Positions 38,002 through 50,470 of a DNA stretch of 64,000 nucleotides are shown piece by piece. The stretch is from the NCBI RefSeq assembly GCF_964204645.1, contig NC_134025.1:10545001-10609000 (forward strand), written 5' to 3'. This DNA comes from Tubulanus polymorphus (Eukaryota; Nemertea; Palaeonemertea; Tubulaniformes; Tubulanidae). The number at the start of each line of letters is the position of its first letter. Position 1 is the stretch's first letter. Both the position numbers and the translations under genes were made by a program. The notes under the pieces are model-generated. The model was not told the origin of the DNA. It searched no databases and saw only the letters and a list, made by a program, of their open reading frames with translations.

Positions 38002-40237
38002 TAAATTTTCAAGTTAGTTTTCTTGTTTATTTCTTGTGCTCATTTCTGTAATCATCGATAATTCAAGTTTTGAATTCTAATTCTAATTCTGAATTCCTAA
38101 ACGAACACCCCCGTTATCCAGACCGAAGTCTTTCTCTTGTAAAACATTATCGGTGAATGATATACAGTGTTCCACTGTCGTTGTATTATTACCTAAGCCT
38201 TGAGTCGAGCAAAAGGTAAAATGACAAATTTCCTTATTTATTGTGGTCGCGTAACGTGATAAAAACTCGATCTGTTGACTGTTATGATGATTTATACACA
38301 TTGAAACCTGCAGTCGGCCATTCATAATTTGTGTTTCGATCTATGGAGCGTATACGGCATCGGCACGATAATGCTTTCTGGGCATATCATTTCAAAACTA
38401 ATGTTTCCGACTAAATTAGCCATCAGGAAAACTCGGCGAATTTTATCGCAGGTGTGAGTAATATGGTGTGCGTAATGAAAAAATATTAAATCTACTACTA
38501 CTGGCGCTTCACTACAAAAAAAATCATTTTCCTGTAGACCTGCGAGCAATCATCAGAAATGATTGCTCGTATTGTAGGTGTGGCCTATAGCTCATAAAGG
38601 CACATCAGGGATTCCAGTAGATTTGGTGCGAAGTTTATAAGTTAAGGTAAATAGATTTCAATGAACTTTTCCCAATCTTCTGAACACATATTTATTCTTC
38701 TCTATGAATCCATTTCTCAATGATAATTTTTCTGAACTTCGCCATATCGATAGAAAAAAATTAAAACAGGCTTATATCGTTACTATAGGGAATTGATCTT
38801 TTTCTTCCTTTCAGATGTTAAAAGTGGAGGTGGAAATAACGTTCAATCTGGATCCACAATAACAAACAGTTGCCCTAGGATGAGTTTAATTTTAATTTTA
38901 ATTTATTTTAATTTTTTATTGATTCTTGCATCAACTGGATGCAGGTTTTTACTTGATTCTAATAACTAACTCAATTGGCCTTGATCTGAATTAGCCTTTT
39001 AAGTTAATACCGGTTTACAGTGAATAATAGAGATTAAAAGATTATGAAGAATAATGTTCTTAATCCATCAGAGCTATGAGTGGTCAGACGTTTCGTATCG
39101 GCGTCGTATTTATGCGTGCATCCATAAAAAAAACGTAAAAACATTTGACGCAGTGAGAATATGACAAAACCCTTAAAAGTCGACTCGGACACACCCACTC
39201 ATCATTCAGTTATTACTCATGGCACATCTTCTAAGTTCGTTGAGCTTATTTCTTGCGTTTTTTCTCTCTTCAACAACGCATAAAACTGCCACGGCGTACA
39301 CAGCGCCCGTTTTGTCGCCAATGATTCACTGAATCTGAAAATTGAAGTCTCCACTTTGCTTTCAATCAGTTAAAACACTTCTCATTGCGGGTCGCGTGTG
39401 TTTTGTTTTGAGATTGCTGAGCGAAGCAATTCCCGGCTCATTAGACCTGTCACAAAAGCGCAATTTCGTGAAAAATCACTAAACAAGTTTGGAATTCTAA
39501 AATCTGCAGCGATGAAATCGAAATACCATCGGATGGACTGCGCTATACGGCGTTCGTTCACCGCCACGCGAGCGAGTGAGTGCTAATGGCTTACTTCAAA
39601 TTTTTCGCTAGTTTTTTCTGTCAATCAGTTAAATAATACATCACTGTGCAACTGTGGGCGCCGCTGAGTCACATCGGTATACCTCATAACCGACCCCGGG
39701 ATTAATTTCAAGAGGAAGGAAATCAACTTCCACCCTTCATGTATTCATCTGCCTTATGATGACGTATTAGTTTACACGCGGGCGGAACAAAGGAACCGAT
39801 ATATGAGCAATCAATGTCGTTAGCAATGGTGCGAAATATTTCAATTTTCATAAGCATCAAAACGTCGCCTACACGACCGTAATATCTTAAGAAAAGTAGA
39901 AAGTGAATTTCATTTTGTCATGGAATGTCTCAATTTGCCCTAAAAACTATCGATCTGTTTTATTGAATAATAATAAAGATACACGACTCTACTTTTGAAA
40001 ACCACGACAGACAGTTTCAATTCATACGAATTATGTCCAGTCACCAAATTTTACTTTCCAGCTTTCTAATTGCTGCACGGTCAAAAATAAATTTACTTTT
40101 GATCGAATTTTGTAATCATTAATCCTGCTATCAGTTGATATCAAAACGTTTATTCTATTATCAACTGTGGGTTTTTGCTTGTCAACTCTAAATACTGTGA
40201 TTAATATCATATCAGTCTTCCAGTCATAAAATAGAAT

Positions 40238-40285
40238 ATATATTCATGGATTCTAAAACGATTATTTTTAGAGTCCATGATATAT
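40238..40285. repeat. Short hairpin with 20-base stem
   Basis: ATATTCATGGATTCTAAAA (from 40240) pairs with TTTTAGAGTCCATGATATAT, with one mismatch and one bulge around a short loop. It is smaller than a usual miRNA precursor. Function unknown. Confidence 0.6.
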
Positions 40286-43200
40286 CTAAATAAAATTTCT
40301 AACAAAGAGAGATCTGACGCAAAGTTGATTACGTATTCTGGCCATTGCGAAATGCTAATTGATAGAACACGTGATAGATTTTAAATCCTTCGTAAATCTT
40401 CATAATCCTTAAGCTTAAGTTGCCTGCATTACCTGTACTATAATGTACGTACGTTACTCGCATCGCTCGAAGCCGCTCATGAGTGACAGCGAAATCCCAA
40501 TTTCTAATCAAACAAATGAGTTTAATTTAACTTTATGCCGATCGATTTGATTCGAGCAATGCGTCACAATGAAATCGGGCGATGTCTTATTTCCTGTTCG
40601 CTGACGTCGCTGACGATTCGCGCCATAAAGCGAAAATTAATTCATCAAACATAGGCCAATTATTACAATCGGGATGATTGGAATGTTTAAAGGAATTACA
40701 AGGAGCTACGCGATGATTTGCCAGAATTCACGCTCAGAAACCGCAGCCTTTTATTTTCGTTTTACATCGATTATCAAAAGTTTCCGACTGACTTCTTATA
40801 AATAATAAGAGTTATTTTGTTTTATCGTCTTGTAGCTATTGGTGGCTAATGCGATATGGCAGAAAAAGCGCGGCGGGTTTTCGTTTAATATAATCCGGCG
40901 ATGTTTTCCGAATAGATTGCCGGATTTGACTTGATATCTTTCATCGGCGCCTAAGTAAATCTGAGGATATTCGGTATCCAAATAAGAGCGACGACGGCGG
41001 GAAAAAAACAGCACTGCCGAGAACAGAGACAAGTTTGAGTTTTGTCTCACGCCATATGTGATTCATCGGTAATAATCCACCGCACGACACGACCGGGCAG
41101 GAATCTGGTTCGCATATCGTTTGATGAAATTTGACCTCGGGAATACTACTTTTAAACCGATGTTCTGTTCACTGAAACCGACAAGGAAAGTGGCCACGAC
41201 ACGAAGAAAAAACCGCTTAACTTCTTTCTTTTTCCTTTTATCTTTTTATTATTATTTAGATTGCATCACATCCCAGCCGCCATTTACGAGAAACAGATTT
41301 TACAGTCAATATATTTCGCTAATCAGACGACAAAAACGAAATTATTGGATAGAGAAAAGTAAGCACGAGGCAGGCCATAAAAGAATACTTTGGATTCTTA
41401 TTTCTTATCTTCCTTATCAAATCGCCAGGAATCTGAATTGTTATTTGTAGTTTTGCTTCACAAAACTTCTTAAAAATTCAAATAACGAATGTTTGTTCTG
41501 TTTTCTATGAAGACCTAGAACGTCGGCAGACTCAAAATGTTTTACAAAACCAGAATCGAAGAGTTGAAATTAATTTTCAATTATCTATTAGTGAGTCAGT
41601 TAAAGAATAAGATAATGTAATTCGTCTTCGACCACATTGCAACCCGTGCAAAGTATTTTGGTGTACCGGTACATCTTCCTGTTTCTAGCTAGCATGTGCG
41701 CGCTAACTCTTAACTTTTGAGCTCTTTTACTTTACTTAGATATATCCTAAAGTTAGCAGTTTTCCAAAGTAAAGTCAAATTTATATTGATTGTATTATTG
41801 GCTCAATTTTTTGTATGTTTGCATATTAGATTTCCAAAAGAGTTTCTAGCGCTCCTGGATGAAATGATTGAAGTTTCTGATGTCAGTAAAAGAGATGGAT
41901 TCACTTTTGTCCAATAAACACTCACAAACCTAGTTGCTCGATCGTTGTTACACAAATCTTTCGTCGACCAAAAATTATTAGCTTTTCGTCGAAGTGTCTT
42001 CGGCAGCTCTTGTTTGTAAAAGTTGTTCTTGTTTCTTATCGATTGTTTGTCTCCTGCATGCAGAAATTCCAACAGCCGTTGACCTTTTTCTACGCGCGAT
42101 GTTGCCGAGCTATTCGCGAATGTCCAGGGACGCGAAGACAAGTGGTCCGACCGACTATGATGGATGATACTACAATTATATACTTTGTTGATTATAAACA
42201 TAAAGTTTGATTCAAGTCACGGCGGATCTTGTGACTCAATAAATGACTGCGGTAATATCAGCGGGAATTTTTGTTGGCTAGTATATGAGATAAACGACGG
42301 ATTTTCTCGCGTGACTGGCCAACTGTCGCTTCCGGTTCGCCGTAATAGAGAATGACAATGCCTTGCCGCTTTCAAATTAGCGCCTTTCCGGGCGAAAAAG
42401 GTTACCAATAGCTGCCATACTTTACATGAATTAATAAAAGCGTATCACCTGATTCACCTGGAAATTGCTATAGATCACAAACACACTGAGTCCGCGTGTG
42501 GACTTATGACAGGCATCAACGTAATCTCTTATGCATGGTTGGAAATGGCAATCATCTTCAATTTCCAAAGACGAGAACGATCGGAGATTTTCATTTCGAT
42601 ACGTTTACACACACACGCGCACGCGCCTTCTGCGTTGCCGTTTCGACAAAAGTGACGGCTCCCTACACCCAACGATAGAACGTATAAATTCTATTCATAA
42701 TATGCAGAATTGGCATTTTTAGTACGTATTCGGCGCTTCCAGCAGGAAGTACGCACCACTTACCATTAACCGCAGTACCATCTTTATAGCATGTGGTCCA
42801 GCAAGATGTAACCGATTATCTTGACACGAAATCATATTTATATTCACGGTTATCATATGTGACATACCACACGCAGACGACAGTTTGGTCAGCTTTTTGT
42901 TTATCTCTCATAAAGTCACGTTCATACCTTCATACCTGATTCATTGTTTTACGCTCAAGGCATAAATATCGAGTTCTATGACTTATGACTGGCTTACCAT
43001 ACTTTTAATGGCCAATCAATTTGTTTGCTTTTCCTATTGATCGCAACTAGAATTTTTTTTGGTATATTTTGTAATACGTGGCGTTGTATCATTAGTAATA
43101 ATATTAGTAATTATCAGTAAAATTAGATTCTTAATCAATTTATACCGTTTTTTTGAATATTTTGTGAAAATTGATAGCAGCCACAGAGGCTTGATGTGGT

Positions 43201-43995
43201 TCACGACGAACCATTTTATATAAAGCCACTATGGGAGATGAAATTAGCTAAAACCTAGTCTCGTGGAGCGTCGATTAATTTCATCATCCGTCTGTTTTTA
43301 TAGCATTAAGCGCTAGGCGAGCACTCAGATCAGCCCGAGAATTAATGTATACATATTCTAGATAAGTCTAAGACGTTGGTCGCAAATTATTGTGACTTTC
43401 ACCTGCGTTTCTCTTACTCGATGACTCACACACGTATCTAATGAGCAAACCTACGTCAACACTATACGAGACGTTAACAGTAATGCATAGTGATGACCTT
43501 CCCCGGTGACAGTAACAATTTGGAGTCAATTATAAATTCATACACACTTTCCTTATTTTTCTGATAGACAGTTTCAAATCGTCCCCGCTCAACTCTTCTC
43601 ACAAAGGGCCAGGTACGTGCCGATACGAATTTCTAAACGAATATTGTACATCGTTTTTTCATTCTTAAGAAAAACCTGATTATTTGCTAAAATACATTAT
43701 GCCTCATATTTTCCACAAAATTAGTAATGCTATAGCTTTCTGGATCCACTTCCAAAAATTGTTGTGTTCAAACTAACGAACTAGATATACACAGAAACGG
43801 ATGAAAACATCAACAGGTATTACAACATCGAAATAATTTAATCCACAAAACGATGGTACGACTACGTATTACCCTAAGAAACGTAGCCACATGGCAATTA
43901 ATTTATTTCTCTACGTAGTTGATTACTGGGCAATTTCCGTTCCATTATATTAGGTCAAAAATAAGTTAAACAATCGGAACCTCCAACCTCCTCTG

Positions 43996-44079
43996 GCAAT
44001 CGAGGATTCCACTGATGGCAGGCGAGGATCGAGGATTCCACTGATGGCAGGCGAGGATCTGCCAGGTTCGCTAGTAGTT
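43996..44079 (-). repeat. Dispersed repeat family D, copy 2, with internal 29-base duplication
   Basis: Reverse-strand match to 34052-34103. The unit CGAGGATTCCACTGATGGCA occurs at 44001 and again at 44030, a 29-base tandem duplication absent from copy 1. Confidence 0.65.
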
Positions 44080-45030
44080 ACTCGGTCTTCTGCGTTCAAT
44101 CTCTTCTATATTTCAGTTAAAATTGAACGAACCTTTTCTGAAATTAATCAATTATTAATGAAAACTATTTCAATCTCTTGATTGGAAAAACGTAGATCTC
44201 AATGTAGGCTATTTTTGGTGGGTTCTGTTGTGATAATGTATTGATTTGGGAGTCACAAAATTCAAAGTTCATCGAAAGTGAAATAATTTTGACAACGTAA
44301 GTCTGTGTTCTCATCACGCCATCTGGTGGGGTAGCTGGTAATGCGCTTCCTCCTACCCGACGTTGACGGCCCAGACAAGGAATGGGGCTTAGCAGCAGTA
44401 ACTTTAATTGGCTAGTGAAGTGAGATTTGCAGCAATTACAGCTCTTGTACTTTGTCAAAATATATTGAAACCTCTTGTAGTTTTGACAGGAAGTATAGTC
44501 TATACACGTTTATAATGTCATCTGAAATAATTACAATTATATATTAGTCATACGTCTCGAGAGGCGCCGGAAACAGAAAAAAATTATACCTGGCAATGTA
44601 ATCGTGCATCATGTTTTCCAGGCAGAGACCATTTCGTCTGTCGGTAAACAACTAGAGTCTAAAAAGTAGTAGGATAGCCACACTCTGACGTGGGGAATAG
44701 ATTGTAAGTTTAAAACCCACCATATATAAAGTTTAGAAGACTAAAAGTTTAAAAGTTTGAAAGTTTGAAAATTAAAATCAAAAGACTCGATGTTTAGAAC
44801 TCTCGAAGATCACCGTCAGGTCATAGTTGTATAAAACGAAAATCACTACTGGTAGTATAGATAAGCTCAAGCTTTTTGAAATATGTATTTGATTTATTTT
44901 CGATATAGTATACGAAACCTCACTTATAATGAATAAAAGTAATGAAGAAAAGTAAATACAATCATGTAGCCGAGAAAGTTGACGGCAATCTGTTGAATTC
45001 TTGCAAAAATGTTTAAGATATTCCATGATA

Positions 45031-47465
45031 GGGGGCAGATCTAGGAAAATGGTTAGCGGGGTCCAAAAGCCACGTCAAAGGCCACTAGCGGGATCCCAAC
45101 CTCGGAGTTAATATGTTTTTGAAGAAATACACTGTAAAAGATGCATATTCCAAGATGATGTGCGTCAGATTCGCAGGTTTTTGACGATATTTGTCTTAGC
45201 AAAATGGGCAACATCCGAATAAGCCTTTTTACAGTTTCCAGGCGCCATTTTTTTGGGTACCCGCCGGGTCCGCATTGTTGAATTTTTTGTCCCTATTTTT
45301 TCCCCGTTTAATATTTTTATTTCGTTCATATCTCTGGATTGGATAAAGATAGAAACAAAGTGAAAATATTGATTGACTCAGCTGATAATTAGTTTTTTTA
45401 CTATGTTACTCAATCATAAAGTTAATGCAACAATGCGCGCTGGTGAGGTTATAAGCATTGATATCGTTTTCCCGATAATTCAACTTGAATTATTGCTCAG
45501 CTCATTCAAAAGTTCGTAATTCTTACAATTTTTAATCTACATTTTTGAAATTTTCAGGATCAATAGCCATCTATATGTGGTCTTATATACCTTTTACTGT
45601 TTTCAATTATCTTTATTAATTTTTAAGTAATTGCGAGTCAAACTTCCAAAACACGTTTTCCCGGGTCCCCTGGGTGCATCTTTATATCAGGAAATTTCAC
45701 AATTTCACCGTTTCCTACTTTGTTGAAAATCAATTTATTAAGTAACCATGGAAATAAGGGCACCTAGGTTTTTGAAAAATGGTTATTAAAGATATATATT
45801 CTCTAGGATTTGTCAAAATAAACAAAATAACCCAGGTGTTGCTTTAACCAGCTACCTAGGTTCACAACAGATCATTTTGTCCAACGTGTTTCATTCGATT
45901 CCAAAACTGCACGTACGGGTATACGATTGCAAATGTGAAAGTCAGACATTATGTGGCACATGTATGAGAACCACAGTCTCAATGCTGCGTCGCATTGACG
46001 TCGCAAATTTGCATGGCTACTTACGTGAAGTGGGCTAATACAGACCTTGTATGATCAAAACTGACTTAGAATTCGTGCCAAATCTCAAAATAACTATCAA
46101 ACACACGAGATCAATTTTGACAGAAAGTAAACGAATGTTATGTTCCTCAATATATACTAATATATTCCAAAGTTCCAATCTTTCCAACACAATCGACTAA
46201 GCCTAATATATTCAAATTCAATTTGAAACACCTTCCAGCTCGTGTCACGATCAGTAATAAAGATCGAACATCGAACGTTCTCAAAAAAGCAAACCCGATC
46301 CAACGGTTTGCAAACGTCAAGTTTGACACAACCGTGGCTGCTTCCATTTGCGTGGAGCTGCTGCTGAAAATTCAAAAATGTAAATCGGGTACCGGTATTT
46401 AACTGAAGACCGAGCGCTCGCCATTACACCATGGTATTTCTGATGCTTAACTTTTGAGCAACTGGCTCCAGAATCACCTGCCAACGGCCATATTTCATTG
46501 ATGCAATATACTGTGAAACGATATAATATAGCCGGGAGATCAATGAAACTTAAATGCCTGACACTAAGACTTATTTCGACTTTTTTGACTATCTTAGATG
46601 ATTGGGAGAGGGGTCCAAAAATAAGGACATTTTCCGTAGATTAAGGCTGTGAGTAGGGTGCCCCTCGGTGTTGAAACAAATACATCCAAAACAATTTAAT
46701 TTGCAAGAGGATGAATGTTAGATTTGTAAGTTTTATGCGATCACTGTCTTGACAAAGATGGTAATCTTAATGGGAAGGAGCAGGGGTCCGGACTACCGAC
46801 CCTCCAAACCCGTAGTCTGTCCCTGTGTTACTAGAAATATATCTCTATTTACCATTTTTTTTCAAATAACTAGGTGCCCTTGTTTCCATAGTTACTGAAA
46901 ATTTTGATTTTAACAATGTAGGACCGGTTAAATTGGCAAATTTCTTGATATAAATATGCACACATGATACTCTAGAAAACGTGTTTTGGAAGTTTGACTC
47001 GCAATTACTTAAAAACTAATAAAGATAATTAAAAACAGTAAAAGGTATATAAGACCACATATAGATGGCTATTGATCCTGAAAATTTCAAAAATGTAGAT
47101 TAATATTTGTAAGAATTACGGACTTTTGAATGAGATGAGCAATAATTCAAGTTGAATTATCGGGAAGACGATATCAATGTTTATAACTTCACCAACGCAC
47201 ATTGTTGCATTAACTTTATAAATGAGTGATATCATAAAAAAGTTTATTATCAGCCGAGTTCATCGATATTTCTACTTTGTTTCTATCTTAATCAAATCCA
47301 GAGATATGAACGAAATAAAAAAATTAAACCGGAGAAAAATAGGGACAAAAAATTCAACAATGCGGACCCGGCGGGTACCCAAAAAAATGGCGCCTGGAAA
47401 CTGTAAAAAGGCTTATTGGAAGGCAGAGGTCCAGACCTCGGTGACCACTCCCTAAATCCACCCCT
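45031..47465. mobile_element. 2.4-kb element with ~590-base inverted arms
   Basis: The left arm 45219-45812 and right arm 46832-47417 are inverted copies over nearly their whole length (landmarks: CGGACCCGGCGGGTACCC, ATATAAGACCACATATAGAT, TGGAAGTTTGACTCGCAATT, GGGCACCTAG). Beyond the arms the ends are related: GGGGGCAGATCTAGG on the left and, in reverse, GGGGTGGATTTAGGG on the right. 46605-46770 is a diverged direct copy of 45045-45210, so the structure is composite. No transposase frame is visible in the centre. It may be a long-TIR fold-back transposon or two insertions in opposite directions. Confidence 0.75.
46390..46435 (-). ncRNA. tRNA-like 5' half (A-box relic)
   Basis: On the minus strand CCATGGTGTAATGGCGAGCG followed by CTCGGTCTTCAG resembles the 5' half of Gln/Glu-type tRNAs, with an A-box-like D arm. 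No B box or acceptor 3' strand follows, so this is at most a tRNA fragment or a SINE head. It lies in the centre of the 45031-47465 element. Confidence 0.25.
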
Positions 47466-47859
47466 GAAATACCATGGGCGAAAGTCATCTTGACCCACAT
47501 CGAACGATCGTTTCCGTTCGAACAAACATCTTTTTGAAAGGGTTGTAAATATTCCACGTTGGATCCACTTTATAAGTCATTCTTACCTCGAGTTACGTCG
47601 AAACCATTTAATGGAAGAGAGAAATGCACTAGGCCAGGGAGATGCAACGTGGTCTATCATTCATGGTGGGAACTCTTATAAATCACTAATATTAGATTGG
47701 TTCGGTGTTTGTAAACGTTGGCGAATTATTGAGATTCATTTATTGACCGTCGTAATTTCGTTAGAAAGCTTTGATATTGATGAATCTGGCTGGCTCTCTC
47801 TCTCTCTCTCTATAGTTTATCTTCGCCACGGTGACTAACGAGCGTCCGCAGCCCGGCGC

Positions 47860-47886
47860 GTCACGTGACATGTATGCCACGTGACG
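47860..47886. promoter_or_regulatory. Paired CACGTGAC E-boxes (CLEAR-like)
   Basis: GTCACGTGAC (47860-47869) is an exact match to the CLEAR/TFEB palindrome, and GCCACGTGACG follows at 47876. The two cores are 17 bases apart. A TATATAAA-like motif lies 340 bases downstream (about 48201). No gene is recognised here, so the target is unknown. Confidence 0.4.
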
Positions 47887-49117
47887 CAAACCACTCATCG
47901 CATCACGATAATGCGCGATATAATTCGATTAAATATGACGCACTCTTTTATGCAAATTTGGTTTCAAAATTTAAAACCACTCAAATTGCAATGAAATGAT
48001 TGCAGTTAATTAACGAAACACAGTCGAAAACAACGTCGCTCGTTCGTTGACGGATGACTTTGAATCCATTTATCTACATAAATGCATCGTTGGCAACCGC
48101 AATGTTGTTCCGACAGATACAACATGTCGCCGTCATATTTCTATAGTTTCTAATGATGAGGCAATAAGAATAACAACGGTACTTTGGAAATCGACGGTTG
48201 GGCTATATAAATGCGGCTTAGTGCAATCGGGGACTGGTCACATATGGGGATTTTGCAGGAATGGACGAACATAAAGCAAATGCGATGATCAGACCAGATA
48301 TAGATTATGATTATCTTTTGCTCCTACGATATATTAGAAAATTATCTTTTGGTCATTTTGTCATGATCACCACAGTGATGTTTTATGACATTAGGTCTTT
48401 TTTAGTTTGCAAAGACAAAGGGAAAATGTTTCAAAATATCTTTACGCTTTGAAAGCTAATGATACATCGTTTATGGTAGTTTTCTGTTTCGCAATAAAAT
48501 TTGTTAGTTTTTTTTCTGTTTTCAACGATTTCTGAAATCTACGTGTGCGAGAATTAGAAAACACGCGGAAACGCTTTGATACTTGAAAGTGATGCTTATG
48601 TGTGAAATTGATCGTTCTCTGTTCGCAAAAACGAGATAAAATGTAACATTTTTCCGAACCCTGATACGTTTCGATATTGTTCTTTGATTCCTGGTCGCCT
48701 TTTCATGCGCGTATTCATTACGGAGCAATTTACGTAATTCAATTGTCAGTAAATCGCTAGTGCGTTCAATGTTCGGCGATTGTCGCGGTCAAATTGATCT
48801 TTTTTACGATGCACTTCACGGTTTCACAAGTTCTTAGCCTTAGTCTTCTCTTCCGTGTTTGTACAACATAACGCTGTCGCTTTGCTTTTTATGACGGATA
48901 TCTATGGTTCGGCCTGTGACTTATCATATTACAGTGACGCACGCATCTCAAAGAACAATAGTCTCGGATATTTAGCGCCCAAATATGACACAACCGAGTT
49001 AAGAGTGACACAAAGTTCCCGGTGAAGAAGCGACTTACTAATCTGACGATCGCTTCCAGGGCCAAATACAAGTGTATGACATCATCTCGCCGTGACTCAG
49101 GCTTCTCTCTCTCTCAC

Positions 49118-49413
<296 letters not shown>

Positions 49414-49520
49414 CTTTTCTTTTTCTGCGTACGCAAATCAGATTTCGCTCCGACAGTGAAAGGTTTCGATAATTGTAGGCCAAGTTTTTGATTCCATCTG
49501 AATCACGTTTGTTTTTAAGT

Positions 49521-49553
<33 letters not shown>
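49521..49553 (+). repeat. (ATC)11 microsatellite
   Basis: Eleven exact ATC units, 113 bases after the CT/CCCT tract ends. Confidence 0.97.
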
Positions 49554-49554
<1 letters not shown>

Positions 49555-50247
49555 GCAGAAAATGAAATGGGAAGTAAGATAACCGTATTGTCTATAAGAT
49601 ATCACTCGCAACCGCCCGACTTACGATTAGGCGGACGCCGCCTGTGGAAAGAAAAAGATTGGATTGCACCGATTTCCAGTGAAATTCACACTCAAAGTAG
49701 AAAAAATTATGATCGGACTGACGAACTCACTAGAAATTGATAAATTCTTTTGAATTATTATATTATCATACGTAATTTAGAAGATAGTATTTTAAAAAGG
49801 AATTGGGATATCTTGTTTGAAAAATAAAACCAACACTATATCATCTGATTATCTGATCATTCGGTTTGATGGTTTTAGAGTCCGTTTTATTTTTCGATAT
49901 AAACCATGGCATGATCTAATTGATGAACTGGATTTAGTTAGTTTAAAGCAAAAAAAATTTCGGCCGGCCGTGTCTGATTCATTCGGTTTTTAAATCTGCT
50001 TCAATTCGGATAATACCGATACCGTAATAGCCCCCTTTCGCTTCCATCCACATCTAGGCACACTCCATCCAGACACTACCGATCCTGATTCAAAGTGCTA
50101 ATTCATTCAGCACTTCATAATGTCCGTCAAGTGTACGAGTCTAACTGAAGTGAAAAGTCACGGGTGACGGCAACGACGTCGGAAAGGTGAAAAAGGTCTA
50201 TGGATAGATGAAAATAAAATACTTGAGCTCTCGATAAAGTTTTTCAT

Positions 50248-50470
50248 TTGACGCCGTATATGGATACTTAATTTGCGTTATACAATAGGTTCTGAGTGAA
50301 TCGAGGAGCACTAACGTCATCGACATTGGCGTTTCAAATAACAATTAAAATTGTGAATTTTGGCGTTTATTTTGTAAATAAGTATACATCGCATAATTTA
50401 TTTCATAGACATATTATTCATTGTGGACAATATTCATTAAGCAATATATGTGTTTTTTCCAAGTCGTCAA
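50248..50470 (+). mobile_element. TIR element family C, copy 3, internally deleted
   Basis: It starts TTGACGCC and ends AAGTCGTCAA. It keeps GGTTCTG, GAATCGA, ACGTCATCGACATTGGC and GTGAATTTTGGCGTTTATTT but lacks the GACTGGTTGCCGGT segment, leaving 223 bases. Confidence 0.75.

Noticed and set aside
44325-44385. tRNA-like stretch GGTAGCTGGTAATGCGCTTC
   Set aside because: It resembles a D arm, but no anticodon arm, B box or acceptor stem could be folded from the flanks.
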